Of a stretch of DNA of 64,000 nucleotides, positions 1 through 8,309 are shown one piece after another. Source of the stretch: VXNF01 sp965116465 (GTDB lineage: Bacteria; Actinomycetota; Acidimicrobiia; Acidimicrobiales; CATQHL01); the NCBI GenBank assembly GCA_965116465.1, contig OZ220687.1, positions 2,170,001-2,234,000 on the forward strand, given 5' to 3'. Position 1 is the stretch's first letter; each line of letters opens with the position of its first letter. The translations under genes were made by a program, and so were the position numbers. The notes below the pieces were generated by a model, which did no database searches, had not been told where the DNA came from, and saw only the letters and a program-made list of their open reading frames with translations.

Positions 1-540
1 GGCAATGCTCGTGTCGATGTTGGCCGGCCATCCGCCTCGGCACAGCACCTCGGTCACATCGGTGAGGCTCGCCTGGCGGGCGGGGCCCGCCACTCTGGTT
101 GCCGACAGCAGGCCGCGCAGTGAGATCGCGCCGTTGGAGTGGCCAGTCTCGAACAACGTCATCGGCCGGAGCCGGATCCTGGAGATACGCCCCGCGCCGG
201 TGTGGCGCGTGGCGTCGTCGGCGGGCACGGCCGACCCGGTGAGTATGAACTGTCCCGGTCGGCGCCGCTCGTCGCTGGCGCGGCGAACATGGTTCCAAAC
301 AGACGGGGCATGCTGCCACTCGTCGAGGAGCCTCGGCTCGGGCCCTTCGATGACCGCCTCTGGGTCGAGTTCGGCCAGGGCGCGTGCGTGGCTGTCCACA
401 TCGAAGCGCACTTCGCTGCGGGCCTGGCGGCGCGCAGAGGCTGTCTTACCCGATCCGCGGGCCCCCTCGATCACCACCGCCGGAACGGCCTGCAACCGGG
501 CGGCCAGAAGGCTGTCGACGATCCTGGCTCGGTATTCCAC
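1..540 (-). CDS. AAA_14/DUF4143-type ATPase, N-terminal part (runs off the window)
   Basis: Reading leftwards from a GTG at 540 gives 180 codons with no stop before the window edge. An in-frame TGA seven codons upstream makes this the first usable start. A Walker A motif (GARGSGKT) lies at residues 26-33, a Walker B-like RLLDEW at about 70-75, and a sensor-like FILTGS near 95. This is the pattern of the AAA_14 ATPases that precede a C-terminal DUF4143 domain. The missing C-terminus lies left of the window. Members are common in bacteria and archaea and their role is poorly defined; some sit beside toxin-antitoxin or mobile genes. The gene diverges from the transporter at 727. Confidence 0.75.
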   Translation of the reverse strand, partial: MEYRARIVDSLLAARLQAVPAVVIEGARGSGKTASARRQARSEVRFDVDSHARALAELDPEAVIEGPEPRLLDEWQHAPSVWNHVRRASDERRRPGQFILTGSAVPADDATRHTGAGRISRIRLRPMTLFETGHSNGAISLRGLLSATRVAGPARQASLTDVTEVLCRGGWPANIDTSIA

Positions 541-726
541 AGGCGAGACGGTAGCGCTTCAATCAGCAGTCTGCACCATTTCTGATAAGCAATTTGCAAT
601 TATCTCGATCAGCGCAATGCAACACTCCGGCTGGGAACCCAACTCCTCGCATTCTTCCTACCGTCACACGGGTACCGGAACTTGACAAGACGATGCGGTA
701 ACCACGGATGTTAGGTTCCGCCGGCA

Positions 727-1821
727 ATGGACGCATCCCGGAAGATGCCGCCCTGGGTCAAGAAGGCGATCATCTGGTTCTGGCTCGGCGGGCTGGGAGC
801 CTTCTACGCCATCGGCGTCCTCCGAGCCGTCAGCACCCTCGTCGTCCTCGTCGTCATCTCCCTGTTCCTGTCGTTCGCCATCGAACCGGCCGTGAACCGC
901 ATGGAGACCCGCGGCATCCGACGTGGGATCGGCACCGGCATCGTGTTCGTCGTGATCGTCGCCCTCGTCAGCGTGTTCGGCGCCGTCGTCGGCGTCGCGC
1001 TCGCCACGCAGATCACCGAACTCGTCGACGAGGCGCCCGGCTACATCGACGACCTGCAGACGTGGCTGAACGACACCGTCGGGCTCGACATCGACCTCGC
1101 GGCGATTCAGGACGAGTTCGTGTCCGGCGGCGGTCTGCAGGACATGGCGACCAGCCTCGCCGATGATGTGGTCGCTGTCGGCACCACGGTGGTGAGCGTG
1201 TTCCTGCACGTGTTCACCGTGGCGCTGTTCACGTTCTACCTCGTCGTGGAGGGGCCGAAGCTGCGCCGGTCGCTGGCGGGGCTGCTGAGCGAGCGCCGGG
1301 CCGCGGTCGTGATCGACGTGTGGGCGCTGGCGATGGACAAGACCGGCGGCTACATCTACTCCCGGGGCCTCCTCGCCGCGGTGTCGACGGCGGTGCACTG
1401 GGGGGCGTTCACGCTGCTGGGCGTGCCGTCGCCGCTGGCGTTGGCCCTGTGGATGGGGGTGGTGTCGCAGTTCATTCCCGGCATCGGCGCGCTCGTCGGA
1501 GCGGTGCCGGCCGTTGCCTTCTCGTTGTTGGACGACGCCAGGACGGGCCTGTGGGCCCTCCTCGTGATCGCCGCCTACCAGATGATCGAGAACTACGTGC
1601 TCGCGCCTCGCATCACCGCTCGCACCATGAGCGTTCACGCGGTGTTGGCGATTGGGGCCGTGATCGCGGGATCAGCGTTGTTGGGCATCGTGGGGGCGGT
1701 GCTGTCGGTGCCGGTCGCGGCGACGGCGCAGGCGTTCATCTCAAGTTGGCGGGCGGAGCGAGCCGAAGCCGCGAGACCGGACGATCCGCCGTCGCAGGAA
1801 CCCGACCAAGCGCATGGGTAG
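727..1821 (+). CDS. AI-2E family transporter (PerM/TqsA-like membrane protein)
   Basis: The 364-aa protein has an N-terminal pair of hydrophobic segments, a central soluble stretch (about residues 95-160), then a cluster of hydrophobic helices. The C-terminal half contains GIGALVGAVPA and a YQMIENYVLAPRI segment, both typical of the AI-2E transporter family (PF01594). The length matches the usual 340-400 aa. Members are multi-pass inner-membrane permeases; substrates vary (autoinducer-2 export, Na+/H+ antiport) and cannot be told from sequence. The ATG at 727 is the chosen start. The gene stands alone, diverging from the ATPase at the left edge. Confidence 0.85.
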   Translation: MDASRKMPPWVKKAIIWFWLGGLGAFYAIGVLRAVSTLVVLVVISLFLSFAIEPAVNRMETRGIRRGIGTGIVFVVIVALVSVFGAVVGVALATQITELVDEAPGYIDDLQTWLNDTVGLDIDLAAIQDEFVSGGGLQDMATSLADDVVAVGTTVVSVFLHVFTVALFTFYLVVEGPKLRRSLAGLLSERRAAVVIDVWALAMDKTGGYIYSRGLLAAVSTAVHWGAFTLLGVPSPLALALWMGVVSQFIPGIGALVGAVPAVAFSLLDDARTGLWALLVIAAYQMIENYVLAPRITARTMSVHAVLAIGAVIAGSALLGIVGAVLSVPVAATAQAFISSWRAERAEAARPDDPPSQEPDQAHG

Positions 1822-2025
1822 GTCTGTGTGAACCTTCACTGTTTCACGCAGGCTGTGGTGTGTCCCGGATTTTGCGCAGCCAGCTTGCTCGACTTCGGGC
1901 GGTGGTGAAATGGGCGTCGGGTGCACGCGGTCGGTAGACCTGGCTCGGTTCGTGTCGAACCGGTGCCAAACACTGATCTGGCCGGCCCCCGGGGGTTGGC
2001 GCACCGCCGGGGCCGCCTCTGTTGG

Positions 2026-2070
2026 TGCGTATACTAGTACGCAGCTAGAAGGTGCGTCAATTCATACGCA
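2026..2070 (+). promoter_or_regulatory. Double inverted-repeat operator overlapping a -10 box
   Basis: Two inverted repeats of the same design lie in tandem: TGCGTA-N6-TACGCA at 2026-2043 and TGCGTC-N6-TACGCA at 2053-2070, 27 bp centre to centre. The first overlaps TATACT (2030-2035), a near-consensus -10 hexamer. The second ends 20 nt before the HTH gene at 2091. No clear -35 box is seen. The layout suggests a repressor or controller acting on the operon, most simply the HTH protein on its own promoter; that is inference. Confidence 0.6.
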
Positions 2071-2090
2071 GCCTGTGACAGGATGCGGGC

Positions 2091-2369
2091 GTGGGGCGTC
2101 GCGTCGATGTTGATGAACTCGTGGGCGCTGCCGAGATCGCCGCGCGACTCGGCGTCAAGCGCCTCCAGGTCGTCCATGACTGGCGTCGGCGCCATGGCGA
2201 GTTCCCGCGGCCGGTCGTGACGGTCTCCCGGACGCTCGTCTGGTACTGGCCGGATGTGCAGCGATGGGCAGTCCGGACCGGACGCCTTGACGGCGAAGAG
2301 AAGCCGAGTGTCACACGGATGAGAGACGATGGAAGACCTCGCGCGGACGGTCCCCCCGAGAACATCTGA
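2091..2369 (+). CDS. Small helix-turn-helix protein at the head of the R-M cassette
   Basis: The 92-aa protein has a predicted HTH near its N-terminus (AEIAARLGVKRLQVVHDWRR, about residues 13-32), followed by a short basic wing-like stretch and a polar tail. It resembles AlpA/excisionase or MerR-type HTH domains rather than the XRE-type C proteins usual in type II systems. The GTG start is preceded by AGGA about 7 nt upstream, and an in-frame TGA closes the frame five codons before it. The stop is 12 nt from the methyltransferase start, so the two are probably co-transcribed. A role as controller of the R-M genes fits the operator pair upstream but is inference. Confidence 0.65.
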   Translation: MGRRVDVDELVGAAEIAARLGVKRLQVVHDWRRRHGEFPRPVVTVSRTLVWYWPDVQRWAVRTGRLDGEEKPSVTRMRDDGRPRADGPPENI

Positions 2370-2381
2370 AGGGGAGTATCG

Positions 2382-4469
2382 ATGAAGACGATGAGTGCTG
2401 CGCCAGTTGAACTGGCCAAGGACTTTGATGGCCTTCACCAGCTTCTCTACACGCGCGGAGGCATACGCCCCTCCAACGCTGCGGTTGAGGAACTGACGAA
2501 GTTGCTTCTGCTGAGGATCGCGGCCGAACGCGAGCCGGACGCCGATGTGCAGGACTTCGGCAACCTAGCGGGCGTTCTGGACCGCGTCCGACTCGGCGGA
2601 GGCGACAGCGTCCAATTGGCCAAGTCAGCATTCCGGGTGGCCAACAGCCTGCCTTCGCTGGGCGCCCGGTTGCCAAGCGGGGGGGTGCAGCCGGTCTGGC
2701 CTGTGGATGAACCCCTTCGGATTTCGAGAGAAGACGTGCTCGCGGAGGCTATGCGCATCCTGAGCGACATCGAACTCGGGGCTGTTGGAGCGTACGACCC
2801 CTTGGGTACGGCATTCGATGTCTTCCTGCGCGGCAGATACGAGCACGCGGGAGGCCTGGGGACCTACCTCACCCCCGAGGGTGTCGTCGATCTCATGGTG
2901 GGGGTCGGTTTCGAGCTTCTTGCGGCTGTTGAACTCGTGCACGACCAATCAACTCTGATTGGTGACCCGTGCTGCGGCAGTGGCCGCTTCCTCGTCGGCC
3001 TGCTTCACGAGGCTCGACGGCGCGGGCTCGACGAGCATTGGCTCGAGAGCGGTGGCCCTCTGTTCGGTGCGGACCAATCCGCATCGTCGGTGGCAATGGC
3101 GCGGGTGAACCTGATGGCGGCAGGGATCTGTACTCCGCGAGTCTTTGTGGTGGGCGACTCGATCACGGATCAGCACGTCTCGCAGCGATCCGGCAGGTTC
3201 TCCTTGATCTTGACCAATCCCCCGTTCGGGGACAAGAAGTACGACTCCGCAGAAGGAATCGAGCGCGCAGCGAACTACCTTCCAAGCCTGGCGGGGTCCC
3301 CGCGGGTGGACCCGGCACTCGCCTTCGTAGCCCGCTGTATCGAGCTTCTCGCGCCCGGTGGTGTGGCGGGGATCATTCTGCCCGACGGCGTGGGCGACGG
3401 CCGAGCGATGCGGGAACTACTTCTGGCCAGGTCGCGGCTGGACCTACCGCTGGGCGTGGAAGGGGTGATCAGCCTTCCTTCAGCCACGTTCGCCCCTGCC
3501 GGAACCACTGCGAAGACCAGCGTGACGTTTCTCCGCAAGGCCGCTACTGAGCCCAAGAAGTATGTGTTCCTCGCGCGAGCCGATCACGTTGGATTTGTCA
3601 TGAGCAAGGGCTCGCCGGCTCACGATCCGCGCGGGGACGATCTTCCCGGGATCACTGCGGAGATCAGACGACTCATAGCCGGCCCAACCTCCTGGCAACC
3701 GTCCAAGCGAGTCGCCAGGAGGCGGTTCGCCGAGTTGAGCAGCCTCGATGCCTCGACTCTCGACGAGGGGGCGGAGGCAGCTCGTGCCGAGCTCAAGGAC
3801 GCGGGGGGATTCGAAGCGCGGACGATTCTTCACTTCAACGGAAAGCGTCGCGCACGAATTGCTGGCGGCCTACCGTTCGTGTCGGTCCTTCACGTGGACG
3901 AGCTTGGCGCAGTCGAGTGGGATCTCGCGTGGACGCACCGGCCAGTGACCCCAGGCCAACTAGCAGAGCCCGGAGAGTTACTCGTCTCGTTGCTCAATCC
4001 GCGCAAGTTCAGGGCAGCAGTCGTTCCAGCTGAGGTTGGGCAAGTCCAGTGCTCGGCGGAGTTTGGGGTGTTCCGGCCAGATCTCGATCCCTACGCGGCG
4101 CTGGTACTGCTCCAGCACCCACTTGTCCATCGTCAGATCGCGCCGCTTGGCCGAGGTACCTCGAGTTCACGCCGCCGAATCGATGCCGAGGACGTGCTCT
4201 CTCTCATGCTCCCGCCATTCGACGACTCATGGGTGTCACGCGCAGGGGAGGCTGCGCAGGATCACTTCGAGCACATGACGAGTGCGAGAAGAGGCTTACG
4301 TGATCTCTACGTCGAGTTGTTGGGGACGGATTCGCCGCTGCGAGTGCGTCGGCCGCAAGGACTGCAGGACGAGGCTCCAACGCGACGCCGGCTCCCGCCG
4401 AGCCCCGCCGGCAGCTACGGCACCGAGCAGTTGCCTGGATTCGGGTCCCAGTGTTCAACCTCGAGATAG
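2382..4469 (+). CDS. N6-adenine DNA methyltransferase with C-terminal target-recognition region
   Basis: The 695-aa protein is a gamma-type N-6 DNA methylase. The AdoMet-binding motif DPCCGSG lies at about residues 195-201 and the catalytic NPPF at 279-282. An N-terminal helical region resembles HsdM. The C-terminal 250 residues look like a type I S-subunit target-recognition domain (GELLVSLLNPRKF, then AEDVLSLMLPPFD near the end), so the enzyme probably carries its own specificity. A good ribosome site (GAAGGGGAG) precedes the ATG. Its last 55 bp overlap the end of the convergent nuclease gene. It should methylate adenine in the host to protect against that nuclease; the recognition sequence is unknown. 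Confidence 0.85.
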   Translation: MKTMSAAPVELAKDFDGLHQLLYTRGGIRPSNAAVEELTKLLLLRIAAEREPDADVQDFGNLAGVLDRVRLGGGDSVQLAKSAFRVANSLPSLGARLPSGGVQPVWPVDEPLRISREDVLAEAMRILSDIELGAVGAYDPLGTAFDVFLRGRYEHAGGLGTYLTPEGVVDLMVGVGFELLAAVELVHDQSTLIGDPCCGSGRFLVGLLHEARRRGLDEHWLESGGPLFGADQSASSVAMARVNLMAAGICTPRVFVVGDSITDQHVSQRSGRFSLILTNPPFGDKKYDSAEGIERAANYLPSLAGSPRVDPALAFVARCIELLAPGGVAGIILPDGVGDGRAMRELLLARSRLDLPLGVEGVISLPSATFAPAGTTAKTSVTFLRKAATEPKKYVFLARADHVGFVMSKGSPAHDPRGDDLPGITAEIRRLIAGPTSWQPSKRVARRRFAELSSLDASTLDEGAEAARAELKDAGGFEARTILHFNGKRRARIAGGLPFVSVLHVDELGAVEWDLAWTHRPVTPGQLAEPGELLVSLLNPRKFRAAVVPAEVGQVQCSAEFGVFRPDLDPYAALVLLQHPLVHRQIAPLGRGTSSSRRRIDAEDVLSLMLPPFDDSWVSRAGEAAQDHFEHMTSARRGLRDLYVELLGTDSPLRVRRPQGLQDEAPTRRRLPPSPAGSYGTEQLPGFGSQCSTSR

Positions 4470-5068
4470 TCGACGCCCTCGATGTCCAGTTGGATCGCAC
4501 GGAACGCGAGGGGAAGTACGACGTTGCCGCAGTTGTTCCTCGCGACATCGGAGTTGGACCAGCACGGTGGGTGGAGTTGGAAGTTCCCGGAACTTGACGT
4601 GCCCGCCCATGTTCTGACTGTGTTGCAGAAGACCTCATCGTTGGTGGGCTCGACTCTCCATACCCGAACTCGAACCGGGAAGTCGTTGCCCTTCTCCAGG
4701 GTGTCGAACAGCCCGAAGTAGATCGCGGGGTTCGTGAGGTAGGTCTTCACCGCGTCCTCGCTGTCAAGCTTGTTGTTCCAGCGCGGCGTGTCGACCCCGC
4801 CAAGCGTGCTCGCGATCTTGATCTCGGAACCGTCGGCGAGGTCTGCCCCCTTCCCCCGGCTGCCCCGACCACGGCCCGGCTTACCGGAGACCAGGCTCAC
4901 GAGGTGCTGGCCGAGGTAGCCGGAGTCGATTTGAGCTGACTGACCGGTGATGTGCTGCCAGCGCACCAACTGGCGGTACTGGCCGATGACGGCATCCTCG
5001 ATGAAGGACTTCGCGAGTCCACGACGGACGTGCTCGCCGAGCTCTCCTACGGACGGCTCGAGATCCAC
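4415..5068 (-). CDS. MamI-like type II restriction endonuclease (putative)
   Basis: The 217-aa protein has a conserved-looking core, GKGADLADGSEIK, in which Asp79 and Glu82-x-Lys84 form a PD-(D/E)xK-type catalytic triad, with a Gly/Arg-rich stretch before it. The ARG/DLxDGSE(I/V)K pattern recalls the MamI family (PF09567; MamI cuts a bipartite GAT-N8-type site). That match is from memory and needs a profile search. The gene faces the methyltransferase tail to tail and overlaps it by 55 bp. The start is a GTG with no Shine-Dalgarno, 6 nt after TAGATT, so a leaderless message is likely. Four cysteines in the C-terminal half do not form an obvious zinc finger. Confidence 0.65.
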   Translation of the reverse strand: MDLEPSVGELGEHVRRGLAKSFIEDAVIGQYRQLVRWQHITGQSAQIDSGYLGQHLVSLVSGKPGRGRGSRGKGADLADGSEIKIASTLGGVDTPRWNNKLDSEDAVKTYLTNPAIYFGLFDTLEKGNDFPVRVRVWRVEPTNDEVFCNTVRTWAGTSSSGNFQLHPPCWSNSDVARNNCGNVVLPLAFRAIQLDIEGVDYLEVEHWDPNPGNCSVP

Positions 5069-5074
5069 GGATCG

Positions 5075-5106
5075 AATCTACGGCACCTGTGCTCCATTCA
5101 TGTCAA
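5075..5106 (-). promoter_or_regulatory. Putative promoter of the nuclease gene
   Basis: On the minus strand, TTGACA (5106-5101) is followed after 20 nt by TAGATT (5080-5075), and the GTG start of the nuclease lies 6 nt further on. The -10 to start spacing fits leaderless transcription. The 20-nt spacer is longer than ideal. A second TTGACA lies 11 bp further upstream (5117-5112). Confidence 0.4.
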
Positions 5107-5235
5107 ACCGGTGTCAAACGAACCGAGCGAGACACGATGGACAGGCAGCTACGCGACTGGATGAGATCTCTGGTAACCCGCAAAGACTCTGGTTCACTCG
5201 GCTCGGCCGAGAGCTGCTCGGACGGCGGTTCCTAA

Positions 5236-5278
5236 CTCATAACTCGCAGGTCGGAGGTCCAAATCCTCCCCCCGCTAC
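5236..5278 (+). pseudogene. 3' remnant of a tRNA (Met/CAT-like), possible attachment site
   Basis: The segment reads as the 3' half of a tRNA: CTCATAA anticodon loop (CAT, 5236-5242), CTCGC half-stem, a T-arm with perfect GGAGG/CCTCC stem (5253-5257 with 5265-5269) and acceptor CCCCGCT with discriminator A. The matching 5' acceptor strand AGCGGGG is not present within 100 bp upstream and the 5' anticodon stem does not pair. The T-loop is TCCAAAT instead of the usual TTCRAAT. It is therefore a decayed or partial copy, as left at one end of an element that integrated into a tRNA gene. Confidence 0.55.
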
Positions 5279-5285
5279 TGAGAAA

Positions 5286-5315
5286 CCCAGGTCAGGGCAC
5301 TTGCTCCGGCCTGGG
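5286..5315 (-). terminator. Hairpin terminator downstream of the SDR gene
   Basis: CCCAGGTC (5286-5293) pairs with GGCCTGGG (5308-5315), giving 8 bp with one G-T wobble and a 14-nt loop. Read on the minus strand it is followed by TTTCT, just past the stop of the epimerase gene at 5324. It could also act on transcripts from the left. Confidence 0.5.
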
Positions 5316-5323
5316 ACTCGTTG

Positions 5324-6337
5324 TTATGGGGGCGGACTTCCCGCGGATCCTCCAACGGACGGTCGCCGTGGGCGTCGTGCCGGGCGCGGCGTCTTGCGCT
5401 TCGCCAGTGCTGAGTGCGTGAGCACCTCTCGCGAGCTGTGGCGGGGGCGGAAGCCGTGCTCGCGTGCCAGCTTCTCGTTGCTGGCAACCCATGGCCATCG
5501 CAGCAGGGCGAGGCCGCAGGGGGGAGCGTCGCTCTGCAGGCGCAGCGTCCAGGCGACCTGGGACAACGCGGCAAGCACGGGCGCCGGCAGGACGACCGGC
5601 CGCCGCCCGGCCACCCGGGCGATCTCGCTGTAGGCGACGGTGCCCTCGCCGGTCACGTTGTAGACGCCGCGGACACGCTCCCGCAGGCACAGCACGAGCG
5701 CCTCCCGGAGGTCGTCCTCGTGGAGGAACTGCATCAGCGGGTCCGCGCCCCGAATCCTCACCGACGACAGCTTGCGGAAGGTCCGGGTGTTGAAGCTCTC
5801 ACCGCGGGGGCCCATGATCCCGCAGGCGCGCAGCACCGTGACGCAGGTGTCGGGGTTGTCCGCCGCGTAAGCCTCCAGCATCAGCTCGGTTTCCGCCTTG
5901 TCCTCGGCGTAGTGGAAACCGTGCACCGGCCGCAGCGGCGACTCCTCCGTATACGGCTGCGGGTCCCCCGGGCGGGGGCCGTAGACCGTGGTGCTGCTGA
6001 GGTACATGACGTGGCGCACGCCGGCCTCCCGGCAGTCTCGCAACACCTGCTCCGTGCCGTCGACGTTCACCCGGCGCGAGGCCTCGCGATCATGCCCGGG
6101 ACGCAGCACGAAGGCCAGGTGGACGACAGCGTCGACGCCGTAGCGGCGCAGGATGTCGGCAGTGGGTTGCTGGATGCCCTGCTGGAACGCCACGACCTTC
6201 GGGTGGTCGGTGTCCACCGGGAGAATGTCGAGAGCCACGATGTGCTCCACGTCGTCGGATGCCGCCAGCCGCGCCACGAGTCCCGCCCCCACGAAACCGG
6301 CTGCACCGGTCACGGCGACACGCAGGCCGCTAGCCAT
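5324..6337 (-). CDS. NAD(P)-dependent epimerase/dehydratase (extended SDR)
   Basis: The 337-aa protein begins with a Rossmann nucleotide-binding motif (TGAAGFVG, residues 10-17), has the acidic residue after strand 2 (ALDI, about 35-38) that favours NAD(H), and carries the SDR catalytic pair in HYAEDK (Tyr-x3-Lys) with SSTTVYG upstream. This is the extended SDR fold of sugar-nucleotide epimerases and dehydratases (UDP-glucose 4-epimerase-like). The substrate cannot be assigned. The last 35 residues are Arg/Pro-rich and look like a non-conserved tail. The gene stands alone; start ATG at 6337. Confidence 0.85.
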   Translation of the reverse strand: MASGLRVAVTGAAGFVGAGLVARLAASDDVEHIVALDILPVDTDHPKVVAFQQGIQQPTADILRRYGVDAVVHLAFVLRPGHDREASRRVNVDGTEQVLRDCREAGVRHVMYLSSTTVYGPRPGDPQPYTEESPLRPVHGFHYAEDKAETELMLEAYAADNPDTCVTVLRACGIMGPRGESFNTRTFRKLSSVRIRGADPLMQFLHEDDLREALVLCLRERVRGVYNVTGEGTVAYSEIARVAGRRPVVLPAPVLAALSQVAWTLRLQSDAPPCGLALLRWPWVASNEKLAREHGFRPRHSSREVLTHSALAKRKTPRPARRPRRPSVGGSAGSPPP

Positions 6338-6647
6338 TTCTCACGTCGCTGGTGAGATCAGGAGGCAACACGCCGACGTCCCGCGCCTCGGAACGACAGG
6401 TCGACAGTGTGCGATCTCGTCGCCGGCGCCACGCCCAACGGTGTGTCGAGCACGCCGACACGCTAGTGCCCGCCCTCAACCGGACGGATCCTCCCGGCCG
6501 CCGAACATGAGTCCTGGTCGCGCTGATACCGCGAAAGTTCCGACGATTCATGGGAACTGATCGACGAATCAGCCTGCTACAAGTGGAACCACCAAGAGAA
6601 AGGGGTGTCCGCTCACATCTCACAAGCGAAGTGCTCGGAGGTTCACA
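6338..6647. other. Divergent intergenic region
   Basis: 310 bp between the divergent SDR and secreted-protein starts. It must hold two promoters, but no convincing -35/-10 pair stands out. A GGAGG ribosome site at 6637-6641 sets the ATG at 6648. Nothing else was seen. Confidence 0.4.
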
Positions 6648-8309
6648 ATGGCAATCGAACAAGCCAGACCGAAACAGAGGACCCGACCACTGGCCCCGGC
6701 GTTCGGAGCCCCCCTCGCCGCCGCCGCCGTGCTCACCCTGCTGGCCATCGGCCTCGTGCTCTCCGGGCCGGTCCGTGCAGATCACAACGAGCTGTATGTC
6801 GTGTGCCCCGAACCGATCTCCGAAGGCGAGACCGATCACATGCAGGTCACCTACCCCGGCTACCGGGGCATCGGGGTGACCGTCTTCACCTATCAGGGCA
6901 GCTACACCGCGGACGGCAGCGACTTCGTCTCCTACAACCGGGTGAAGATGAAGGGCGACTCCGACAGCGACACGCTCTGGATTCCGGCGATCACCGTAGA
7001 GGACTCCCGGTCCGAGCACGATGAGACCTTCGCCCTCGGCTTCTGGGTCTCGGCCATGTGGCACGGCTGCGTGGTCACCATCGACGATGACGACACTCTC
7101 CGGATCACGGGTGTGGACATCGCCTCGGAGCCGGCCGAGGGGGACACCTACCGCGCCGGTGAGAGCATCGACCTCACCCTGACGCTGGACAGGGACGTGG
7201 ACGTGACGGGAGAGCTCGGGATGAGCCTCTACGTGGGCGATGGGAACGACCACTCCCAGCGCAAAGCAGCGTACGCCGCCGGCTCCGGCGGCCGCTCCCT
7301 GACGTTCAGCTATCCCGTGGCGGTGACCGACCTCGACACCGACGGCCTCAGCGTCAGCCCCGCAGCGCTGGACGACGACGGCAACCCGGCCTACGGATTC
7401 CAGGGATCGGGGAAGATCGTGGCGGCAGGCACCGACGTGCCCATCGACTACACACACGACGGGATCCGGCACGCCGAGGACCACAGGATCGACGGGCGCC
7501 CCCACGTCGAGAGCGTCCGGGTCACCTCGGCGCCACCCGGCGGCTGGGACGCCTATCGCGCCAACCAGATCATCGAGGTCGAGATGCGGTTCAACACCGA
7601 GGTGGTGGTGGAGGGCACCGTTCACGCCGGCCTCTACGTCGGGCTCGATGGCGAGAACACGGCGGCGGCCGCGAGACCGGCCGGATACCGCAGCGGCTCG
7701 GGCACCGACACGCTGACCTTCGGCTACTCCGTGCGACCGGGCGACATGGACGCCAGGGGCATCGTGATAGCCGCCGGCGGCCCCGACACCGGTCTCGGCG
7801 GCAGCGGCACGATCAAAGCCGAAGGCACAGACGTCGAGGTGAATCCGGGCTACGCCGGCACGGACCACCTCCCGGACCACACGGTCGACACGGAACCCCC
7901 GGCCGTCTCCTCGATCGACTTCGAGTCCCTCCCCGGCGATGGCGTGGCCTACGGAGCCGGCGAGTCCATCGTCGTGCGGGTGCGCTTCAGCGAGGCAGTG
8001 ACGATCACCGGGGCGCCACAACTCGAACTGGACGTCGGCGGAACGCCGCGCCGCGCCACGCTCCGCTCCGAGGCGACCGGGGAAGCAGCCGCACCCCAGC
8101 GAGCATTCAGCGAAACAGCGGTCTTCCAGTACGAGGTCGCCGACGGCGACACCGACACCGACGGCGTCGGCATCGACGCCAACAGCCTGCGGCTGAACGG
8201 AGGCGACATCCGTGACAGCGCCGGCAACGCGGCAGGCCTCTCCCACGACGCCGTCGCAGCCGACCCGACCCAGCAGGTGAACACCCTTGCTCAGGCCGGT
8301 GCCGAATGA
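6648..8309 (+). CDS. Secreted beta-repeat (Ig-like) protein
   Basis: The 553-aa protein has a basic N-terminus and a hydrophobic stretch ending in VRADH (about residues 20-47), a plausible signal peptide or anchor. A calx-beta-like module follows (EGETDHMQV to CVVTIDDDD). Then come three related beta modules of about 115-135 residues, each with a GE(S/Q)I(D/I/V) strand, a GSGxxxLTFxY strand and an acidic Asp-rich loop (DLDTDGLSV, DMDARGIVI, DTDTDGVGI). The pattern resembles bacterial Ig-like surface modules, probably Ca2+-binding. No cell-wall sorting signal is seen at the C-terminus. It belongs with the other two secreted repeat proteins at 11625 and 13496. Function unknown; adhesion or matrix roles are inference. 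Confidence 0.75.
   Translation: MAIEQARPKQRTRPLAPAFGAPLAAAAVLTLLAIGLVLSGPVRADHNELYVVCPEPISEGETDHMQVTYPGYRGIGVTVFTYQGSYTADGSDFVSYNRVKMKGDSDSDTLWIPAITVEDSRSEHDETFALGFWVSAMWHGCVVTIDDDDTLRITGVDIASEPAEGDTYRAGESIDLTLTLDRDVDVTGELGMSLYVGDGNDHSQRKAAYAAGSGGRSLTFSYPVAVTDLDTDGLSVSPAALDDDGNPAYGFQGSGKIVAAGTDVPIDYTHDGIRHAEDHRIDGRPHVESVRVTSAPPGGWDAYRANQIIEVEMRFNTEVVVEGTVHAGLYVGLDGENTAAAARPAGYRSGSGTDTLTFGYSVRPGDMDARGIVIAAGGPDTGLGGSGTIKAEGTDVEVNPGYAGTDHLPDHTVDTEPPAVSSIDFESLPGDGVAYGAGESIVVRVRFSEAVTITGAPQLELDVGGTPRRATLRSEATGEAAAPQRAFSETAVFQYEVADGDTDTDGVGIDANSLRLNGGDIRDSAGNAAGLSHDAVAADPTQQVNTLAQAGAE

Noticed and set aside
664..1638. 324-codon minus-strand ORF
   Set aside because: His/Arg/Glu-rich shadow of the AI-2E transporter with no family signature.
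5160..5278. Complete tRNA-Met gene
   Set aside because: GCTC/GAGC upstream could mimic a D-arm, but the acceptor 5' strand and anticodon stem do not pair.
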